A stretch of DNA of 64,000 nucleotides from Anaerolineae bacterium (GTDB lineage: Bacteria; Chloroflexota; Anaerolineae; B4-G1; SLSP01): assembly GCA_026645815.1 (NCBI GenBank), contig JAPKMR010000002.1, positions 62,001-126,000 of the forward strand. Reading direction: 5' to 3'. A model generated the notes under the pieces. That model was not told the DNA's origin, did no database searches, and worked only from the letters and a program-made list of their open reading frames with translations. Positions 25,590 to 34,764 of the stretch are shown in pieces; positions within the stretch are counted from its first letter, which is position 1; every line of letters begins with the position of its first letter. Made by a program: the position numbers and the translations under genes.

Positions 25590-28500
25590 ATGCAAGATTT
25601 TCTTTTCCGCAAACCCTTAGCCGAATTGGATCCCGAACTCGCGGCATTGATTGGCTACGAGACTGAGCGCCAGGCCCGCAAGCTGATCATGGTCCCCTCG
25701 GAATCGCTCTCCCCATTTGCCGTACACGAGGCCTCTGCCTCCGCCTTCTCTCACATCTACGCTGAAGGTTATCCGGATGAGCGCACCCGTGCACTTTCAC
25801 AGGAACGCATTCTGGATTACGAGACCGAGCTGGGGCACTACCGGCGCTACAGCGACCCGCGTTACTACAAAGGTGTGGAATATGCGGATATTGTGGAAGC
25901 CTTAGCCCGTCGTCGCACTGCTGAAGCTTTCGCCACCAATGGGCTCAAAGCCGAGCAGCTCTTCGTCAATGTACAGGCGCTCTCCGGCGCTCCCGCAAAT
26001 ACTGCCGTACAGGTGGCCCTGCTTACCCCTGGAGATACCATGCTCACCTTGGCGCTCCATGTAGGGGGACACCTGAGCCATGGCAGCAAAGTGGCGTATT
26101 CCGGCAAGACCTACAACGCTGTCCACTACAGTGTGGATGAGAAAACCGAGCGACTGGATTACGACGCCATCCGCCAACTGGCATTGGATAACCGTCCCAA
26201 GCTCATCATTGCTGGTTACACGTCGTATCCGCTCATGATTGACTGGAAAGCCTTCCGTGCCATTGCCGATGAAGTGGGCGCTTACCTGATGGCGGATATC
26301 GCGCACATCGCCGGTATGGTGGCAGCAGGAGCCTTCCCCAGCCCTGTAGGCATTGCCGATGTCGTGACCTTTACCACTCACAAGTCGCTGGATGGTCCCC
26401 GCGGCAGCGTCATCCTCACCCACAAACCACTGCTCGCCAAGAAATTCGATCGGGCGGTTTTCCCCGGTTTACAGGGTGGACCGCACGTACATACCATTGC
26501 CGGCATTGCCACCGCCATGCGCCTGGCGCAGACCGAGCAATTCAAGGCGTTGCAGCATCAGACCGTAGCCAACGCCAAAGCCCTGGCTGCGGCGCTCGAG
26601 GCTGAAGGCGTCCGCGTAGCATACGGCGGTACCGATAGCCACATGGTCCTCATTGATTGCAAGGGCTTCAAGGGCCCCGATGGAACGCCGCTCATGGGCG
26701 ATGCAGCGGCGCGTCTGCTGGATATTGCGGGCATCGTCGCCAATCGCAACACCATTCCCGGTGATAGCACCGCAGCCTTCCCCTCCGGCGTGCGTTTTGG
26801 CACCCCGTGGGTCACACAACGCGGGCTGAAGGAACCGGAGATGGCACGCATCGCCGCCGCTATCGGGAAACTCTTCCGCGCCACCCAGGGTTATCTCACC
26901 GTCTGGCGCAGCAAGCCCGACTATCAAGCGCGCGTGAATTTCGACGTACTCGAGGAAGTCAAGTGCGAAATCCGTGAGCTGGCAGAACAGGCTAGCGACC
27001 CATACAACCTGCAACAACGCACCGGTTACCCGCATTTCTATTACATAGATGATGTTCCAGAGGGCACTGGCGCATTCGAGCGACTTGAACTCTCCGGAGT
27101 GCAAGCCAAAGCCTTTGTAGACTGGCTCAGCCCCTCGAACACCACAGCGATGGTGGATGGCGAAGCCCGTCCTATCACGCTGCTGGAAACCGATGGCGCC
27201 GTCATGACGGCAGCGTTGCTCACACAGACAAACGCGCAGACTTATCTACTGGATGTACCCGGCGCCCAAGCCTCGCGTGTGATGACCTGGCTACGTGCGC
27301 TGGTTGACGGCTACGTTACTACCGATGATGTCTACGGACGACTGCCCTTCCTCAACGCAGTCCATGATGCAGGCGCATCACCCGCACCCGCCCAACCCCT
27401 TATCGCCGATACAGGACCTTATACCAAGCCCTACTTCGTCGGTGCGTGGAGCGCCAAGACTCCTGCCGGCGCACCGCTACCCAAATTCAAATGGGTTGAA
27501 CCGGAGGATGCGTCCCTCAAGAAAACCTATCTCAACGCCATACACCGCGAGATGGGCGCACGCATGGTGCCCTTTGGAGGGTGGGACATGCCTGTCTGGT
27601 ATACCGGCAACTCTGAGGAACATCGCGCAGTTCGCGAGGCAGCAGGCCTTTTCGATGTGAGCCACATGGGCTGTTGGGATATACAAGGGCCTGAAGCAGC
27701 CCCATTCCTCAATCTGATTATGGTAAATGATGTCAGCACGCTCGAAGTCGGCGAGTCGCAATACTCCGCTCTATTCGATGTGGATGGCATTCCGCTCGAT
27801 GACCTGTTGGTTTACCGCATGGCAGAGGAACACTATCTGGTCGTGGTCAATGCCTCCAACAACGACAAGGATTGGGCCTGGGTCAACGCCATCCTGCGCG
27901 GAGAGGTCTTGATTGACCCCAACCGTCCCTGGGTCAAGTGGGAAGGACAGGGCCTTAGCCTTCGAGACCTACGCGATCCAGCAGCGGGTGCAGATATGCG
28001 CGCCGAGCTGGCCCTACAGGGACCGAAATCCACCGAGATTCTCCTGGCTCTGGGCGGCAGTGATGCCGATAAGCGCAAGGTCAAGACGCTGCCGTGGGCG
28101 GGCATCTGCCGCGCCACCCTGGGTGATTTCGACATCATCATCAGCCGTACAGGCTATACCGGCGAGCGCGCCGCCTACGAGCTCTTCGTCCATCCCGACC
28201 GGTTGGTGGATTTCTGGAAGGCGCTGCTCGAAGTGGGCGCACCGTTGGGCCTCAAACCCTGCGGATTGGCCTCTCGCGATAGCCTCCGCACTGAGGCAGG
28301 TCTGCCGCTCTATGGACACGAGATGGCAGGACCACTCAACCTCACCATGGCGGATGCCGGATTCCACACCTACATCAAAACCTACAAACCCTTCTTCGTG
28401 GGCCGCGAAGCCTACATCACCCGCGAAGCCAAGCGCAAAGCCTGCGTGCTCCGCTTCCAGGTGCCAGAGAAGGGACAACCCATGCCACAACAACTCGACC

Positions 28501-28739
28501 GGTTGGTGGATGAACGCGGCAAGGTCGTGGGCTATGTGACCAGCTGCGCGATTGATACCGAGGGGATGTTGTTAGGTCAGGCCTACGTCAACCTGGAGTA
28601 TCACAAAGAAGGTACGCAGCTCGCCATTCTCGTTACCCCGCGGCGTACTCCCAAACCCAATAGTGACCTCAAGTTAGGCGAACGCACACAACTTCCCGTA
28701 CCCGTCATCGTTCTCAGCCGCTTCCCCAAGAGAAAGTAG
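25590..28739 (+). CDS. glyA-gcvT: Serine hydroxymethyltransferase - aminomethyltransferase (GlyA-GcvT) fusion
   Basis: A 1049-residue fusion of two one-carbon enzymes. Residues 1 to about 475 are SHMT, which splits serine to glycine and methylene-tetrahydrofolate with PLP; the PLP lysine is K265 in TTHKSLDGPRG, and MVPSESLSPFAV is the start of the fold. Residues about 640-1049 are GcvT, which takes the aminomethyl group from GcvH to tetrahydrofolate: FGGWDMPVWY, FDVSHMGCWDIQG, SRTGYTGERAAYELF, CGLASRDSLRTEAGLPLYG. Residues about 485-585 look like a worn copy of the first GcvT subdomain. Start chosen for AAGGAG before 25590; 11 upstream codons lack a site. Genes for GcvP and GcvH are not in the window. 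Confidence 0.9.
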   Translation: MQDFLFRKPLAELDPELAALIGYETERQARKLIMVPSESLSPFAVHEASASAFSHIYAEGYPDERTRALSQERILDYETELGHYRRYSDPRYYKGVEYADIVEALARRRTAEAFATNGLKAEQLFVNVQALSGAPANTAVQVALLTPGDTMLTLALHVGGHLSHGSKVAYSGKTYNAVHYSVDEKTERLDYDAIRQLALDNRPKLIIAGYTSYPLMIDWKAFRAIADEVGAYLMADIAHIAGMVAAGAFPSPVGIADVVTFTTHKSLDGPRGSVILTHKPLLAKKFDRAVFPGLQGGPHVHTIAGIATAMRLAQTEQFKALQHQTVANAKALAAALEAEGVRVAYGGTDSHMVLIDCKGFKGPDGTPLMGDAAARLLDIAGIVANRNTIPGDSTAAFPSGVRFGTPWVTQRGLKEPEMARIAAAIGKLFRATQGYLTVWRSKPDYQARVNFDVLEEVKCEIRELAEQASDPYNLQQRTGYPHFYYIDDVPEGTGAFERLELSGVQAKAFVDWLSPSNTTAMVDGEARPITLLETDGAVMTAALLTQTNAQTYLLDVPGAQASRVMTWLRALVDGYVTTDDVYGRLPFLNAVHDAGASPAPAQPLIADTGPYTKPYFVGAWSAKTPAGAPLPKFKWVEPEDASLKKTYLNAIHREMGARMVPFGGWDMPVWYTGNSEEHRAVREAAGLFDVSHMGCWDIQGPEAAPFLNLIMVNDVSTLEVGESQYSALFDVDGIPLDDLLVYRMAEEHYLVVVNASNNDKDWAWVNAILRGEVLIDPNRPWVKWEGQGLSLRDLRDPAAGADMRAELALQGPKSTEILLALGGSDADKRKVKTLPWAGICRATLGDFDIIISRTGYTGERAAYELFVHPDRLVDFWKALLEVGAPLGLKPCGLASRDSLRTEAGLPLYGHEMAGPLNLTMADAGFHTYIKTYKPFFVGREAYITREAKRKACVLRFQVPEKGQPMPQQLDRLVDERGKVVGYVTSCAIDTEGMLLGQAYVNLEYHKEGTQLAILVTPRRTPKPNSDLKLGERTQLPVPVIVLSRFPKRK

Positions 28740-28765
28740 ATACGGAAGCAAGCACAGCAGAGCAC

Positions 28766-28796
28766 ACCGGTGGGGTGGCAATACCACCCCACCGGT
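28766..28796 (+). terminator. Terminator after the SHMT-GcvT gene
   Basis: A perfect 13-bp stem, ACCGGTGGGGTGG (28766-28778) with 28784-28796, loop CAATA, followed by a short T-containing stretch. Confidence 0.6.
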
Positions 28797-28831
28797 TGCT
28801 ATTACTCTCTAGACCAAATCCGGTATCAAAT

Positions 28832-29191
28832 ATGTCATGCTTACTCCGTATAGCCCGCTCACCACTGGCGCGATTCATCCTTGGTTGGAGTTTTGCACAT
28901 ATGAGCTTTGCTTTACCCGTACACCGCCTGCGAGAAACGCCAACGCTGCTTGCCTTCCATCATCCACGCCCGAGTTATCCATTGCACATTCTGCTCGTCC
29001 CTAAACGTGCCATCGGCAGCCTCAGCGAGATTCAGCCCACAGACAACGACTTTTTGGCAGACCTGTTCACCACGGTTCAGAGCCTCATCGCAGAGTTCAA
29101 TTTGGAAGCGAGAGGCTATCGCCTTATCGCCAACGGTGGCCAATATCAAGATGTTCCACAGCTGCACTTCCACCTGATTGCAGATAGGTAA
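28832..29191 (+). CDS. HIT-family protein
   Basis: A 119-residue histidine-triad nucleotide hydrolase-like protein. The conserved core is LAFHHPRPSYPLHILLVPKRAIGSL (two pieces) and the active-site region PQLHFHLIADR, where the usual HxHxH has Gln in first place, leaving H-F-H. It would bind and cleave nucleoside phosphoramidates or dinucleotides. The start at 28832 avoids the terminator hairpin that longer starts would translate; its ribosome site is poor. It has no recognisable operon partner. Confidence 0.75.
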   Translation: MSCLLRIARSPLARFILGWSFAHMSFALPVHRLRETPTLLAFHHPRPSYPLHILLVPKRAIGSLSEIQPTDNDFLADLFTTVQSLIAEFNLEARGYRLIANGGQYQDVPQLHFHLIADR

Positions 29192-29194
29192 TTC

Positions 29195-29315
29195 GGGTGC
29201 GTTTCAACGTTGGGGTAGAAGTAAGACAACTATCATGCAAATGCCTTTTCTTTGATTGATTTTTGGCGGCGGGCTTTGCCCGCCGCCAAAAATCAATTCT
29301 CTTCGAAACGCACCC
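29195..29315. repeat. Palindromic element, reversed and shortened (copy C)
   Basis: Begins four bases after the HIT stop. Perfect 11-bp terminal repeats GGGTGCGTTTC (29195-29205) and GAAACGCACCC (29305-29315) flank a body that matches the reverse complement of the right half of copy B, including ATGCAAATGCCTTT. The central hairpin is 20 bp (29255-29274 with 29278-29297, loop TTT). The half carrying the GCGCCC hairpin is deleted. Confidence 0.85.
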
Positions 29316-29360
29316 TCACAGGGGACGCAGAAGCCCGCTGAACTGTTACGAATGCCCTTT

Positions 29361-29391
29361 GCTATCGCACTGCGATAGCACTGCTATCGCA
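29361..29391. repeat. Threefold GCTATCGCA palindromic cluster before fmt
   Basis: GCTATCGCA (29361-29369), its complement TGCGATAGC (29371-29379) and GCTATCGCA again (29383-29391) lie just upstream of the fmt -35 box. It could be a regulator site or alternative hairpins; no known operator is recognised. Confidence 0.5.
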
Positions 29392-29392
29392 C

Positions 29393-29420
29393 TTGCCCTG
29401 CTCCGAGCTTATGATAAAAT
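29393..29420 (+). promoter_or_regulatory. fmt promoter, possibly giving a leaderless message
   Basis: -35 TTGCCC (29393-29398), 16-base spacer, -10 TAAAAT (29415-29420). The GTG start codon is only eight bases past the -10, so transcription would begin at or next to it. Confidence 0.5.
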
Positions 29421-29427
29421 AGCCCTT

Positions 29428-30381
29428 GTGAAGCCACGAATTGTGTTCATGGGCACACCCAAATTCGCACTGCCAACACTGGAAAAACTTTGTGATGCTT
29501 ATCCAGTTGTTGGAGTAGTGACGCAACCAGACCGCCCCGCAGGACGCGGGCGGCGATGTGTTGCGCCACCTGTCAAACTGCTGGCAGAAGCCGAAGGTAT
29601 TCCAGTCTTCCAACCGGAGCGCCTGCGTGCCATCGAAGCTGTTGAACATGTTCGCGCCTGGACGCCCGACCTGACTATCGTCGCAGCTTTTGGACAGATT
29701 CTATCTACAACGGTGCTGTCACTACCCCAATTTGGCACGCTCAACGTCCACAGTTCCCTGCTGCCGCGCTGGCGCGGGGCAACACCCGTCCAGGCTGCAC
29801 TGCTGGCGGGAGATGAGATCACAGGCGTAACCATTATGCAGATGGATGAAGGCATTGATACCGGTCCCATCCTGGCCCAACGCGAGACCGCCATCCTCAA
29901 CGGCGAAACTACTGGCGAACTTGAAGAACGGCTAGCGCAATTGGGTGCAGAGCTACTGCTAGATATCCTACCAGGATATTTGCGTGGCGAATTGCAGCCT
30001 CGCCCCCAACCACAAGAAGGCGTAACGCTCACCCGTCGCTTGCACAAAGAATCCGGCGCGCTCGATTGGCAGCAATCCGCGCTCACCCTGGAACGGCAAA
30101 TTCGGGCATTCTCACCCGAACCGGGCGCTTTTACACTATGGGGGGAGGAACGCCTGAAAATTCTCAAGGCGCAAGCCTTACCAGAGACTGCACCGGCGCC
30201 TCAATCCGCCCCAGGGACAGTTTTTAGATGGGAATCCATGCCCGCTGTGGTCACAGGTAATGGCGCCCTGGTACTTTTGCAGCTTCAGATGGCCGGAAAG
30301 CGTCCGATGAGCGGCGATGCTTTCCTGCGCGGCAAAAACGCCGTGCTTGGGAGCTGTTTGACGGCTCCAACAGCCGGGTGA
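29428..30381 (+). CDS. fmt: Methionyl-tRNA formyltransferase
   Basis: A 317-residue enzyme that formylates Met-tRNA for translation initiation using 10-formyl-tetrahydrofolate. The N-terminus reads VKPRIVFMGTPKFALPTLEKL; the active site shows NVHSSLLPRWRGATPVQAAL and the following GVTIMQMDEGIDTGPIL. The C-terminal domain covers about residues 205-310. The start is GTG at 29428, giving the normal family length; upstream in-frame codons run into the repeat element and have no ribosome site. There is no deformylase (def) partner nearby. Confidence 0.95.
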   Translation: MKPRIVFMGTPKFALPTLEKLCDAYPVVGVVTQPDRPAGRGRRCVAPPVKLLAEAEGIPVFQPERLRAIEAVEHVRAWTPDLTIVAAFGQILSTTVLSLPQFGTLNVHSSLLPRWRGATPVQAALLAGDEITGVTIMQMDEGIDTGPILAQRETAILNGETTGELEERLAQLGAELLLDILPGYLRGELQPRPQPQEGVTLTRRLHKESGALDWQQSALTLERQIRAFSPEPGAFTLWGEERLKILKAQALPETAPAPQSAPGTVFRWESMPAVVTGNGALVLLQLQMAGKRPMSGDAFLRGKNAVLGSCLTAPTAG

Positions 30382-30400
30382 ACGCATGAAACACCCGGCT
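30372..30400 (+). terminator. Weak hairpin at the end of fmt
   Basis: AGCCGGGTG (30372-30380) pairs with CACCCGGCT (30392-30400). Only two or three T follow, so termination may be partial before yebC. Confidence 0.45.
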
Positions 30401-30506
30401 TTCGCATCCCCATTTCGGGAAGGTAAGTTTTAGGGATTGGTTTGTTGGAATTGAATCCATAGGTTTTCAATTGGTAATTCGCGATTCTTAGATTTTAGGA
30501 GGACAG

Positions 30507-31268
30507 ATGTCAGGACATAGCCATTGGTCAACCATTCGCCGCAAGAAGGAAGCGAATGACGCAAAGAAAGGCGCCGTCTTTACCAAGGTCGCGCGCGAAA
30601 TCGTCATTGCGGCACGCGAGGGGGGCGGCGACCCCGATTCAAATATGCGTTTGCGCATGGTGCTTGACAAAGCCCGCTCGATGGGCATGCCTAAGGACAA
30701 TATCGAGCGCGCCGTCAAGCGTGGGGCAGGCGATGATAAGGATGCGGCAGAAATCGTTGAGATCATGTACGAAGGCTATGGGCCAAACGGCGTAGCCATG
30801 CTCATTGACGTGATGACCGACAACCGCAACCGCACCGTTGCTGCCTTGCGCCATGCATTGAGCCGCCAGGGCGGTAGCATGGGAGACCCTGGTTCAGTGG
30901 CGTGGCAGTTTGAACGCCGGGGTGTGATTGGCGTACCGGCAAGCGTGGATTTCGATAAGCTTTTTGAGATCGCAGTGGAAGCTGGCGCTCAGGATGTTGC
31001 CATGGGCGAGGGCGAGGATAATCACGAGGTTTATACCGATTCATCCGATCTGCACTCAGTGAGCAATCAGATTCAGGAAGCGGGTCTGCCCGTCGTCAGC
31101 ATTGACTTGGTCATGGCGCCGAAAAACGAGATGTCACTGCCGGTGAAAGATGCCGTGCAAATTCTCAAGCTCGTTGACAATCTCGAAGAAATGGATGATG
31201 TGCGCCGTGTATTCTCCAACCTCGAGGTTACCGAAGAGGCTGTGGAGGCTTTTGAGTCGTCGTTCTAA
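30507..31268 (+). CDS. yebC: YebC/PmpR-family regulator or translation factor
   Basis: A 253-residue protein with the family start [20 protein letters not shown] and the conserved core [20 protein letters not shown]. YebC proteins were described as DNA-binding regulators, and more recently as factors that help ribosomes through proline stretches; sequence alone does not decide. An AGGAGG site precedes the ATG. Its last base pair of codons overlaps the ATG of ruvC (TAATG), a yebC-ruvC order common in bacteria. Confidence 0.93.
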   Translation: MSGHSHWSTIRRKKEANDAKKGAVFTKVAREIVIAAREGGGDPDSNMRLRMVLDKARSMGMPKDNIERAVKRGAGDDKDAAEIVEIMYEGYGPNGVAMLIDVMTDNRNRTVAALRHALSRQGGSMGDPGSVAWQFERRGVIGVPASVDFDKLFEIAVEAGAQDVAMGEGEDNHEVYTDSSDLHSVSNQIQEAGLPVVSIDLVMAPKNEMSLPVKDAVQILKLVDNLEEMDDVRRVFSNLEVTEEAVEAFESSF

Positions 31269-31759
31269 TGCGCACACTCGGCATTGATCCGGGAACGGCC
31301 ATTACTGGCTATGCAATCATCGAAGAAGATGGTGCCGCGCTGCGATTGGTGACCTTGGGGGCGATTGAGACGCCTGCCAAGACTCCCATGCCGCAGCGAT
31401 TACAGACCATCTACACGATGGTGAGCATGCTAATCCATGAGCATGCACCGGATGCAGCCGCAGTAGAGGAGCTCTTTTTCAGCCGTAATGTAACCACCGC
31501 CATCTCCGTAGGTCAGGCCCGAGGCGTAGTGCTATTAGCGCTGGCAGAGGCGGGATTGCCTACGGCAGAATATACACCTCTGCAAGTGAAACAGGCGGTC
31601 ACTGGTTACGGGAATGCCGGAAAACGTCAGGTTCAGGAGATGGTGAAAGTGCTCCTGAACCTGACGGAGATTCCCCGCCCCGATGACGCTGCTGATGCAG
31701 CCGCCGTGGCCATCTGTCATCTTCATCGCGCACATCTGGATAGATTGATGCAAGGATGA
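31268..31759 (+). CDS. ruvC: Holliday junction resolvase RuvC
   Basis: A 163-residue endonuclease that cuts Holliday junctions during recombination. Catalytic acids are visible in [12 protein letters not shown] (D at residue 7), VEELFFSRN and the C-terminal [13 protein letters not shown]. The gene overlaps the yebC stop by one base and is followed 66 bases later by ruvA. Confidence 0.95.
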   Translation: MRTLGIDPGTAITGYAIIEEDGAALRLVTLGAIETPAKTPMPQRLQTIYTMVSMLIHEHAPDAAAVEELFFSRNVTTAISVGQARGVVLLALAEAGLPTAEYTPLQVKQAVTGYGNAGKRQVQEMVKVLLNLTEIPRPDDAADAAAVAICHLHRAHLDRLMQG

Positions 31760-31825
31760 AGACGTTATCAAATAGATAACGCCACAGATACCAAGCGACA
31801 TCACACCCGCCTTAGGAGGCTCACC

Positions 31826-32392
31826 ATGATTGCTCAATTAGAAGGCGTGATCCTCAATGTGAGCGAAGGACAAATCGTTGTGGATGTGGGTGGCGTGGGC
31901 TTCCTGGTCTACGTTCCCCTGCGCGATGTCCATCGCACGGGTGAGCGGGTGCGCCTTTTTACCCACTTTCATGTGCGCGAAAATGAGCTAGCGCTCTATG
32001 GATTTATCGAAGCGGAATCCAAAATTCTTTTTGAGTTGCTACTTGGTGTCTCCGGCGTGGGACCAAAGGCAGCATTGAACATTTTGGGAACTTTCTCGCC
32101 AGAGACCCTGCAACGCGCTATCTTCAATGGGCAACCCGAAGTGCTGGCACGCGCCCCCGGCGTCGGGCGTAAGACAGGCGAAGCCATCGTGCTCCATCTC
32201 AAAGACAAAATCGCCAAACTGGGTGGGGCTATGACCACCGCAGTCAGTGAAGATGATGCCGATGTCATTGCTGCGCTCACCGCATTGGGCTTCAGCCTGG
32301 TCGAGGCACAGCGCGCATTGCAGCAATTGCCACGGGATGTCGAGCTTGTTTTCGAAGAAAAACTCCGCCGGGCGTTGACCTTACTGAGCTGA
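31826..32392 (+). CDS. ruvA: Holliday junction branch-migration protein RuvA
   Basis: A 188-residue junction-binding protein that loads the RuvB motor. The OB-fold domain MIAQLEGVILNVSEGQIVVD is followed by helix-hairpin-helix motifs LLGVSGVGPKAALNIL and ARAPGVGRKTGEAIVLHL, and a C-terminal RuvB-binding domain. TAGGAGG precedes the ATG. ruvB, often the next gene, is absent from the window. Confidence 0.95.
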   Translation: MIAQLEGVILNVSEGQIVVDVGGVGFLVYVPLRDVHRTGERVRLFTHFHVRENELALYGFIEAESKILFELLLGVSGVGPKAALNILGTFSPETLQRAIFNGQPEVLARAPGVGRKTGEAIVLHLKDKIAKLGGAMTTAVSEDDADVIAALTALGFSLVEAQRALQQLPRDVELVFEEKLRRALTLLS

Positions 32393-32393
32393 G

Positions 32394-33101
32394 ATGCACA
32401 CCCGGCTACGGCAAAGCGTTCGGAAAACCCCTCCGCTTATAGTGAGCGGCATCATGCTGCTATTACTTCTGCAGGTACTCAGCGGTTGCTTGCCTCCCAC
32501 TCTACCACGGGTAGTCAAAATCGGCCTGGTCGCTCCCTTCGAGGGCGCAGAACGCGAGCGGGGTTATGATACCATTTACGCCGCAAGGCTGGCGATACGC
32601 GAGATCAATGCCGCCGGCGGAGCTGGCGGATGGCAACTAGAGCTAATCGCCTACGACGACCGCGCCGACCCCGAATTTGCCCGTACTGCAGCGCAAAATC
32701 TCGCCACAGATGCAGACGTTATCGCGGTCATTGGGCATTTTCACCCAGACAGCACCATCGCGGCACAAGCGATTTACAATGAATCCGAGCTACCACTGCT
32801 GGCATTCGATACAGAAGGGCAAACCTACCCTTTGCCCGAAACCCTTCCAGGAACAAGCGCCTGGATCGAAGCCTACCGCGCCAGTGGTCCCCATACACCG
32901 GCGCCCGATGTCTACGCCCTTCCGACCTATGAAGCGGTGATGTCTCTAGCAGAAGCCATCATTGCCGCCGCGGCGCATGGAGGGCAACCAACGCGCGTCA
33001 CCATCGCAGCAGCACTTCCGACCGTCGAGCGTCTTGGATTTTTGGGACATATCCGCTGGCAGACCGAAGAGACTGCCTTCATTTTCCACATGCAGGAATA
33101 G
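32394..33101 (+). CDS. Short type-1 periplasmic-binding-fold lipoprotein
   Basis: A 235-residue protein with a lipoprotein signal ending VLSGC. It starts two bases after the ruvA stop. IGLVAPFEGAERERGYD, AIREINAAGGAGG and ITYDDRADP-like text (LIAYDDRADPEFARTAAQNL) are the first lobe of a branched-chain amino-acid binding protein (Peripla_BP_6). Full members have about 380 residues; after residue 150 this one jumps to LPTYEAVMSLAEAIIAAA and a short end, so most of the second lobe is missing. It may be an internally deleted relative with a structural or sensing role. Function unknown. Confidence 0.65.
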   Translation: MHTRLRQSVRKTPPLIVSGIMLLLLLQVLSGCLPPTLPRVVKIGLVAPFEGAERERGYDTIYAARLAIREINAAGGAGGWQLELIAYDDRADPEFARTAAQNLATDADVIAVIGHFHPDSTIAAQAIYNESELPLLAFDTEGQTYPLPETLPGTSAWIEAYRASGPHTPAPDVYALPTYEAVMSLAEAIIAAAAHGGQPTRVTIAAALPTVERLGFLGHIRWQTEETAFIFHMQE

Positions 33102-33110
33102 ACCCAAAGC

Positions 33111-33160
33111 CAAGGGGGTGTTTTCGAACGCGCACAGTGTGCCGCCGAAACACCCCCTTG
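33111..33160. terminator. Convergent terminator hairpin
   Basis: CAAGGGGGTGTTTTCG (33111-33126) pairs with 33146-33160 with one bulged T, with a further imperfect GC-rich inner stem. It lies between the converging ruvA-lipoprotein and LysM genes and can serve both. Confidence 0.65.
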
Positions 33161-33195
33161 AACGAATTTCAGGAAGCCTGATAACCGGGCAAAGC

Positions 33196-34611
33196 TCAAT
33201 GCATCACATTGTGTAGCGCATCACATGCCGGGCAGCTGCCATCATGGCGAATCATAGCGTAGCCTGCCTGCGGATCATCTCCCCCCCATTCGGTAAAATC
33301 AACGTTATAGATGATCATCTGCCGCACTTTCCCCGATGTACCCGCGAGTTGTGCCGCCTGTACAAGCCATGCTGCATGCTGGGCAATAGTGGTATTTGCA
33401 GCCCAGGAGAATCCTGCCGGAAGTTGTCCATAGCCCTCGGGGGAAAGGTAGCCTAATTCAGTGAAACATAGAGGGCGCTGCCCTCCAAAGGCATTGTAGT
33501 AGGTATTGACCATTGTCCAGAAATAGCGCGTGTAATGTGTAGGATTACCGCGGGGATCACCGCTGGTCTGCGACGGAGGCAGAATGCCCTCATTGTAATG
33601 GATGCCAACACAATCCATATACTGCACCGCACCCGCAGCTCGCATTGAGGCAAGATAGGGCGCGTCATCGCAACCCGCTCCAGTACACCTGCCGCCGAAG
33701 AAACCCGTCGGCGCTAACGCCCCAGAGATGACCACAATTCCGGGATTCACACCTTTGATTGCCCGATAGGCTGGAGCGAGCATCTGTTGAACATAAGTTG
33801 TGGGGCTGATTTGCCCTGCAGGCCACTCCCGATCAATGTTGGCTTCATTCCACACTTCGATGGCTTCCGGTCCGCCGCGCGCCACATCCTCGACAAATGC
33901 CACAAAACCTGCAAAGTCAATACTAGAGGGCTGCTTGTCGCGCCCTGTGATGCTGAGCAGGACCTTGAAACCCGCCGCATGCCCCTGTTGAATCAGGCTG
34001 TGCGCCGTGGAAGCCGTCGCTCCCGGGAAATATAGCACCTGGAATTTGACCCACGTCATACCAGCTTGGCGCATCTGATCGGGATGCGCCAGCGAGTGAG
34101 TCTGACCTCCTAACTGAAAGCCACTGAGAATCGGTCCCGGTGTAGGTCCGGGTGTGGGATTAGGGTTGGGATTGGGTTGTGTGGCTCCAGGAATCGTGAG
34201 GCGTTGCCCCACGTGAATCAAATTGGGATTGGGGAGATTATTGGCGCTTACAATCGCATAGACGGTGACGCCATAACGCAGCGCAATACGCGTCAACGTC
34301 TCACCTGCCGCGACCACATGAACAGTCCCGGATGTAGGCGGTGGCGTTGGTGTCGGTCCTGGAGGCGGGGTTCCGCCAGGAATGCTGAGTTGCTGTCCCA
34401 CGTAGATAAGATTGGGATTGAGGATACCATTGGCTTGTGCGACAGCCTGTACCGTGACGCCGTAGCGCCGTGCAATGCTGTACAAGGTGTCGCCACGTTG
34501 GACCACATGCACAACACCCTGCGCCCATACAACAGGGATCGTCCCAGCAGTGAGTAACAAGATCAGGAGCAAGCCAAATACAATACTGCGGAATCTTTTG
34601 CTATGGATCAT
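33196..34611 (-). CDS. Secreted LysM protein with a glycosidase-like (GH clan A) domain
   Basis: A 471-residue exported protein: signal peptide (to about residue 31, VVWAQG), LysM 1 (VVHVVQRGDTLYSIARRYG), a Pro/Thr linker, LysM 2 (TVHVVAAGETLTRIALRYG), a PNPNPNPTPGPTPGP linker, and a C-terminal domain of about 300 residues. That domain has EVWNEANI and LCFTELGY, the acid/base and nucleophile patterns of (beta/alpha)8 clan A glycosidases. LysM repeats would hold it on peptidoglycan or chitin-like glycan. Start taken at 34611, where GGGAAAGG precedes ATG and the signal peptide begins. Confidence 0.82.
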   Translation of the reverse strand: MIHSKRFRSIVFGLLLILLLTAGTIPVVWAQGVVHVVQRGDTLYSIARRYGVTVQAVAQANGILNPNLIYVGQQLSIPGGTPPPGPTPTPPPTSGTVHVVAAGETLTRIALRYGVTVYAIVSANNLPNPNLIHVGQRLTIPGATQPNPNPNPTPGPTPGPILSGFQLGGQTHSLAHPDQMRQAGMTWVKFQVLYFPGATASTAHSLIQQGHAAGFKVLLSITGRDKQPSSIDFAGFVAFVEDVARGGPEAIEVWNEANIDREWPAGQISPTTYVQQMLAPAYRAIKGVNPGIVVISGALAPTGFFGGRCTGAGCDDAPYLASMRAAGAVQYMDCVGIHYNEGILPPSQTSGDPRGNPTHYTRYFWTMVNTYYNAFGGQRPLCFTELGYLSPEGYGQLPAGFSWAANTTIAQHAAWLVQAAQLAGTSGKVRQMIIYNVDFTEWGGDDPQAGYAMIRHDGSCPACDALHNVMH

Positions 34612-34717
34612 TGCCTTTCCCTCGCTAGATGAAACTGACTTACTGATGACTGTAACTGAATGCAAATTCCAGGAAAACTACATCAAGGGCGCGCGAATGC
34701 CGGTGACTGTTCAGTTA

Positions 34718-34745
34718 TTGACAAACGACATTCACATTATACAAT
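34718..34745 (+). promoter_or_regulatory. Promoter of the Gfo/Idh oxidoreductase gene
   Basis: Consensus -35 TTGACA (34718-34723), 16-base spacer, -10 TACAAT (34740-34745). Confidence 0.65.
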
Positions 34746-34764
34746 AAGTTGCAGGATTTTTGAA

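Noticed and set aside
34612-34717. Promoter for the LysM gene in the divergent gap
   Set aside because: No -35/-10 pair of acceptable spacing could be found on the minus strand, so none is annotated.
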